This document shows positions 56,271 to 64,000 of a DNA stretch of 64,000 nucleotides, one piece after another; position 1 is the first letter of the stretch; every line of letters starts with the position of its first letter. The notes beneath the pieces were generated by a model, which was not told the origin of the DNA, made no database searches, and saw only the letters and a list, made by a program, of their open reading frames with translations. Origin of the DNA: Isoetes taiwanensis (Eukaryota > Streptophyta > Lycopodiopsida > Isoetales > Isoetaceae); the NCBI GenBank assembly GCA_021234155.1, contig JAJEKV010000330.1, positions 188,001 through 252,000 on the forward strand, written 5' to 3'. Made by a program: the position numbers and the translations under genes.

Positions 56271-58609
56271 TTTGTTTCTGATCACTTTCGTCGACATCTA
56301 TTGCTAGCTTTGGCTCGACTTTGTATTTGGAGGATGGTTTTTCCCAGAGCTGATCTTCTTTCACGACTCTTGTCTAGAGATCTTTCCTACCTTTCACCAA
56401 CCTTTGGGGCTAGTTCATCTCTTCCTTATCTCTTAACTGGTCGTGTACAAGCAACACATGCATTCTGTGTATTGGGCGTGCTATGGCAAACTATTTAATT
56501 CCACTTTACATTCCATGCATACAAAAGTTGCAGAATCTGGGAGCTTCTGGAGCAGAGATATCTACAAAACTTTAAAGGCCACATACTCGAGCTTGAAAAA
56601 AGTAATACGCCTGGACTTCTTTTCCTCCCAGGTTAGGAAATGTTTGACAGCAACTGCAACAGTCTAAAAGTTGTTTTCACAATGCTGACTAGAGCCACTA
56701 GATGTACAAAAATGAAATGCAGCTTCTCCTTCTGCAGTCACTTTCAACATTCAGACGCCCATGTATTTTTTGTTAGAAACTGATAATTCTACTCTGATAG
56801 CTAAATCAGGTGCTTAGTCCACAACCAATATAACATGCCTTAACTGCCTATTTGATAAGTAGTTATGACCATTGGAATTCCAATGAATAATGAATCTAAT
56901 CTAGCAGTATCTCGGTCAATCTGTGTTTCTTATCAGATGATATGTGCTGGATTTCTAACCTAACGATTTCCAGTTCATCTGTATGAATACCTTTCATGCA
57001 TAGTGTAATTCCTCCCTTACTTACTCCACTAGATTTTTGCTCTGTGGAAGCCATTTCTTTTCTAAAATTTCCATACTGTGCGCAACTCAGTGATATCAAC
57101 CCAATTACCTCCTTCCAAGCACCATTCGGCCAAGAGAATGACTGCAAGAAATATAAAGCCAGAACTATCATGGTCTGACCTGCCTCACCTTCATTTGAAG
57201 AGTTGACAAATATACATGCATGTTACTGGATTTCTTGAAACAAGGATGTTTCATTCAATGGAAACTTGCAAGCAGAAGTTTCATGTGGATGATGATGCAA
57301 AGTCGAGGCAACTTCAAATAAGTAGTAACCTCAAGATCATTAGATCATGCAACCAAGATATGATATCCAATGCAGACAAATTGTCTAGCTAATGGGTTGG
57401 CATAATCCACTTATAGCATCATTGCTGTAGTTTGGCTGAATAACTGTAAATTATGTGATCGAGCCAAGAGGTATGAATTTAGGTTACATGCATGTTTGGT
57501 TCTTTCATATGCTATGTAAAATCGTCCCCATATGCTATTTTTCCAGATTTTTCTGCTATTTGCTTTCAAGAGCCATCCCATCGTGATAATGAGCAGATCC
57601 GTTGAGTTTTTTTGGTTTTTTTCTTTGAAGCTTCTGCTGTGTCGGTTGTTCAGACCATATGTTTTGTGGGGAATAGGTACATTATCCCATATTTAATCTT
57701 GCTTTGCATTTTTGGCTCATAACCCATAGCACAGAAAAGTTGCCGGATTAACTCTGTTTGTCATGCATGCTCTTAGCAGAATTGATACTTTAGCTTCCCT
57801 TTTCTTTAATTGAAGTTCATGCATGTGCATCCATGTTTCTTGAATGATCTTTACTTGGTTAAAATCGTTGTGCACTGAATATCATGCTTGTGGCTGCTTT
57901 CAGGGCTTCTAAAACCTACTGTGGTTGCAGAGGAACGTACCTTCTAAAACAGGAACTCTGGTTGCAGAGCTGAATACCTGATAACGATTCAGGTATGGTG
58001 GTATCTTTATGATATTTAACATTGTTCCCTGTATCTTCAGGCATCTAGAATAATACATCAAGAGCTTAATTCTCAGAAATCGATTTCTGAAGACACCTTT
58101 GTGGTATGTAAGACTTGAAGCTGGGGTTGGGACAAAATTTTCCTGATTAATATAATCTTCATGGTATCTGTATTGTCTTGCTGTAAGGTCAAAACAAGGT
58201 TCAGGTTGAAAACATTTTTGTGTGAACATTCTTTAGTTTAGCTATATGTTGTCCTGCAATTTTTACTAGCATATTCCATTTATATAGGTAAAAGTTCGAT
58301 CGCAAACATCAGTCGAATGTCAATTCCGTAATCTCTGTCTATGAGGATGTTATAAAACAGGTAATTCTTACGTAACTACTTTCATTCTTATGCTACTACT
58401 CTGAATGATTGTGTTAACTTATCAGTAACTTTGGCAATAGAGCTTCCTTGCCAATTGCTCAGAGGTTTCACACAAGATTTTTATATATTGCCCTCCATAT
58501 TGGAGAACCTGGTCATACAAGGCATGCTCATTGCAAACAGCTGCACCACAATGCTGATAAATCTGGATATTTGATCTTCATTATGGTTTTACTTCGTTTT
58601 TAAAGTGGT
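56271..58609. other. no gene recognised
   Basis: Open stretches (56271-56498 plus, 56896-57171 minus, 57909-58229 minus) have no family match that I can give. Composition is unremarkable. It may be intronic or UTR sequence of the flanking captured fragments. Confidence 0.45.
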
Positions 58610-59640
58610 GTTGTAAGGCCAAAAAGTTTGTATATGGCAAACTTGTCCATGCCCAGCTCCTCCTAAGCGGAATTGAGAATGATATTTATCGAATAGCAGA
58701 GATGTATGTCAAGTGCAATGCTTTGGTTGATGCGTGCAGATTATATGAAACCATAAAAGGGCAGAATGTGCACCATCGGAGCACTATGGTTAGAGCTTAC
58801 ATGCATCAAGGGCACAGTAGGGAAGCCTTTCTGATTCTTCGAAGAATGCAATAAGATTTAGAAATTCTTAATAGGTCCACAATTGTTAGCATATGCACAA
58901 GCACTGAAGGCCTTGAAGAAGGCAGGAAGTTGCACTTTTGGATCAAAGAAATTGGATTTGAATCAGATCTCCTTGTTGCAACTGCACTAATTAACATGTA
59001 TGGTAAGTGCAGAAGTATTGAGGATGCCAAGGAGGGAGGGTGCCCAGATATGGCTCACTTAAGAGCAAAATATGGAGCAATTATTTCTGGATATACTCAG
59101 GTCAGGCTTGCAAGTCAATGCCTTGAGAATATGGAAGCGGAAGGTATTAAACCAAATGAGGTAATATTCAATCACAAATATGCTCGCTGCTTGTAGGCAT
59201 GCAGGTTTGGTGAAAGAAGATTGTTAAGTCCATGAGGGAAGACCATGGGATTGTACCAAATATTCAGCACTATAATATCATGATTGATTTTCTTGGTTGA
59301 ACAGAATATCTCTGTGAAGCTGGGAACTTGCTACAAGGTATCCAACCAGATGCTGTTAGTCGGAGGTTTTTGCTTGCTGCATGCAAAACATATGGCAGCA
59401 TTGAGATGGGAAGATACTGCTTTGTAAAAATTGTTCAGCTATCTCCTTGTGATTGCTCTGCTTATATGCTTATGTCAGGCATCTATTCTGAGGCAAATAT
59501 ATGTGGTCAGATGCTATACAAATAGATGAGCTTAGGCAGTGTGCAGATGCATGGAATGGAACAAGATTGATAACAAGGTACATGAGTTCTTTGTGAAAGA
59601 TAGAAGCCACACAAGAAGTGAAGAATTCTGAGCCACATTG
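58610..59640 (+). pseudogene. PPR protein fragment 2 (PLS type, E-domain end)
   Basis: A longer decayed PPR stretch: YGKLVHAQLLLSGIENDIY, EEGRKLHFWIKEIGFESDLL, LINMYGKCRSIEDAK, ENMEAEGIKPNEV, IQPDAVSRRFLLAACKTYGS and KVHEFFVKDRSHTRSEEF, the last being the end of the E/E+ region before a DYW domain. Stops and frameshifts occur at 58853, 59196, 59240 and elsewhere. It was an organelle RNA-editing type factor; no function remains. Confidence 0.8.
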
Positions 59641-59794
59641 AGACTTCTAAGTGCACAACTGACGAAAACCATCATTCACTTGACACTGCACTGGTCCATG
59701 ATTCGTGATAGCTTGGCCAGTCAGTGTATTTGCTTGAGCTTAGTCTGGAATACATTCAAGTCTGGTTTATTTTGCTTGTAAAAATGTGTCTTAG

Positions 59795-61693
<1,899 letters not shown>

Positions 61694-61959
61694 TGAGACA
61701 TTGCTGGGTAGTGATGCCGAGCTTCCAGCTATATCACAGGGCATAAAATAGTCTGCCTACAGAGCTTTGGGAAACAGAGCTATTCGACGAAGCAACTACG
61801 GCAAAAAACTGTAAATCCTTTGCAAATTTGGCGAAGCTAGGCAAAGAACTGCAAATAACTATCAGGTGTCATTATTTTTTATCATTTTGATGCTTCTTTC
61901 TATTTTGCAACGATTCATTCTTATGCCTTCGACTGATGCAATTGGGTAAACCTTTGTTG

Positions 61960-61994
61960 CAGGTAGAACTTCTGTCTAAATCCATGTGTGTGTG

Positions 61995-62025
<31 letters not shown>

Positions 62026-62096
62026 TTTTTTTTGCTTTTGCTTTTGCTTTTCGTTAAAAAGGCCGCATTTGTTGCAGGTAGAACTTGGTCTAAATC

Positions 62097-62130
<34 letters not shown>

Positions 62131-62180
62131 TTTTTTTTTTTGCTTTTGCTTTTGCTTTTGCTTTCGTTAAAAAAGGCCGC
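61960..62180. repeat. tandem duplicate with (TG)n and T-runs
   Basis: A unit of about 112 bp occurs twice (from 61962 and 62075): GCAGGTAGAACTT, CTAAATCCATG, (TG)n, (T)n, (TTTTGC)n, then CGTTAAAAA-GGCCGCAT. ORFs of poly-Lys/Thr-His on the reverse strand come from the repeats. Confidence 0.85.
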
Positions 62181-62189
62181 ATATATGGA

Positions 62190-64000
62190 CTGAAGGGTCG
62201 ATCTTTTGCTGCTGATAGTGGGAGGGGGGAGATGTAGGTCACTTAGCACATCCGAGAGTTTCCTTGGATGCTGGAAAGCCTAGAGGTGGCATTTTTTTTG
62301 CTCATGTTTTGATAAGCTTGCATCTTTAAATATCTTTTCTTAACATATATAAAGCGGATGCCATTTTTTGTTTGATCCTAATATTTTTCTCCAAAGAAAA
62401 AATTTGGGGCTTACACGCGTGTCTTTAAAAAAGGAAAAACATTTAGGGGCTTACGTGTTTTTAAAAAGAAAAAAATAAAAGTAAGGGCCAGATTCGACTA
62501 AAGGAGTTAAGGGCCGTAATTTCTTTGAAACCCAATCCCGTGGTGGCTATGGAGTAGTGCCGTTACGCCATTGACACTTGTTACGCCATTGACACTTTCG
62601 GACGGGTGAGAAGGTCAAGCATACTAAGAACGTTTCAAGGCAAATCGGCCATTTACAGGTAGGTTTGAGTATGATTTAGGCATGATGTTCCCCTTCTTTG
62701 TTCTGCAAGTAATCATCTTGGCGCTAAGAAGCAAAGTTATGCCCTATTTGGGCCAATTGGACTCTGTTGGGCTCAATTCGGACATACGGCCCCAAACCCA
62801 TCGTTGTGGCCAAATCGATGGTCGCAGTTCATAGGGATCTCCACGGCCTTTAGAGCATTCAGCTTTGAGCTTTCAATGTTTGGGTTAGTAGAAGAACAAG
62901 ATTAAAAAGCTCATTCGGCTCATCGGGTACTTCATCTTCCAGGATCTTGCATTTCAACAACGCATTTGTAAGCAGGCATGAGCTTCTGTTTGTTGTCGCA
63001 GACAAGGCAAGGCAGTTTCGTCAAAACAACCTACAAGGCAGTTTCAGAGACAAAACGGCAAAAAAAGGGTATGCTTTTTAATCCCTTTCCCTGTATCTCT
63101 TCTTGCTCAGGCTGCGTCCACATTGCCACTATAGGGGTTGCATTGTTCTTCTGTATCATTTGAAATCTCTATGATAGTTTGATGTTGCTTAGGCTTTTTG
63201 CGTTAGCAACTACACGAATACATGACCATTATCTGACGGATATTATTCTCGTGGAAAACCCGATTCTTTTATGTCAAACTCGGCTTAAATATGTTGGAGC
63301 GCCTTTAAAACTAGTAGTTAATTTGAAACTGCTCGAGAACTTCCAACGTACCGACCTTATGTGCTTACGAAACCTCCTGGGTAGAAATTTGTTGTCTACC
63401 TAAGAGGCCAAACAATTTGTAAATAGTGACCTCATGATTTGTTATTGGCTCCAAGAATGTATCAATGGTTAGAGAGGATCTTTTACAACATTAGTAGCAA
63501 ATCCAAGGATCTCATCGATGGTAAGGTCCACATCATTTTTGTTCTTCAGAATCGATGAATTTGGTTACCATAGGGACAGTCGCTCAATGCATAAGATAGA
63601 TCCCGCAAAATAGACTAATGTTTGGACGTAAGCTTGCGTAAGAGATGTTTACTATTTCTTTTTATTAAACAGGCATGGCACTAGACACGGTTGCGTAACC
63701 ATGTGCAATAAATATGCTTGATATGGACCCCGAGCATGGGAAAGTAAGGAGTTTTTCTCTTGTTGCTACAAGTGTTTTAGTAGATAACTTGAGAAGACGT
63801 GAAATGCTATTCAATCGACTTATGTTGCAGGAAGCCGGTTGGCTTCCTTCAGCTATTGATAAGAACATGAACGCCCAATTCTTCTTGCCCATCTCTACTT
63901 GCTTTTTCTTTGGGAAACACTATTGGCCATTGTTTGAGGGCGTCCTTAATAGGTACATGCACCGCCTACTTTAAATAGGCCTTCTTATTTGTTATCACAT
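62190..64000. other. no recognised gene
   Basis: Short ORFs (63179-63403 and 63714-63974 plus) have no family I recognise and no clear splice context. The sequence beyond 61520 may be ordinary intergenic DNA. Confidence 0.5.

Noticed and set aside
61872-62249. Reverse-strand ORF rich in Lys and Thr-His repeats
   Set aside because: Pure translation of (TG)n, T-runs and TTTTGC repeats.

Overview
This is a stretch of plant nuclear DNA made mostly of nested transposable elements and captured or decayed gene fragments. The evidence for a plant is GT-AG introns in plant-type genes, plant-type LTR retrotransposons with iMet and (probably) Gln tRNA primer sites, plant L1-type LINE, Helitron ends, pentatricopeptide (PPR) fragments and an O-methyltransferase fragment. 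A fragment resembling the centriole protein SAS-6 inside a Helitron suggests a lineage with flagellated sperm in its history (cycad, Ginkgo, fern or similar). The very large repeats fit a gymnosperm-size genome. The species is not determinable from this window.

Layout. 1-20001: two copies of one Tat-like Ty3/gypsy element arranged head to head. The left copy (minus strand) runs off base 1 and has a full LTR at 4000-5911. The right copy (plus strand) has lost its 5' LTR and carries a complete Ty1/copia element (10216-15935, with LTRs, 5-bp target duplication, iMet primer site and polypurine tract) inside its reverse transcriptase. 20002-23510: an L1-type LINE abutting the truncated gypsy 3' LTR. 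23511-27310: low-gene DNA with the 3' end of a second LINE type. 27311-31017: a probable TIR element holding a fold-back MITE and a SINE-like unit. 31489-31646: an HSPA12-like exon. 34141-37862: an intron-containing pogo/Tigger-type transposase gene with an O-methyltransferase fragment in one intron. 39461-44630: a tyrosine-recombinase gene of the Crypton/DUF3504 type, with introns, enclosed by long inverted repeats and next to a large palindrome. 44977-54710: two Helitrons in tandem, the second carrying a non-L1 LINE. 54711-61520: a compact Bowman-Birk-like double-headed inhibitor gene, then fragments of a mitochondrial carrier, two PPR stretches, 3-phosphoglycerate dehydrogenase and RUVBL2, all on the plus strand. 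61521-64000: simple repeats and no recognisable gene.

The loci most worth attention are the tyrosine-recombinase gene (most exons keep compatible splice phases), the inhibitor gene (intact open frame, signal peptide, TATA box), the gypsy domain order with an RNase H in front of the reverse transcriptase, the tandem Helitron junction, and the in-frame dehydrogenase-RUVBL2 fusion.

Caution on sequence quality. Where the window contains two copies of the same DNA, their differences cluster at CAG/CTG trinucleotides, which often read CGG/CCG or lose or gain a base in one copy. Several catalytic boxes are broken exactly there. Some of the frameshifts called below may therefore be assembly or base-calling errors at methylated CHG sites and not biological decay.
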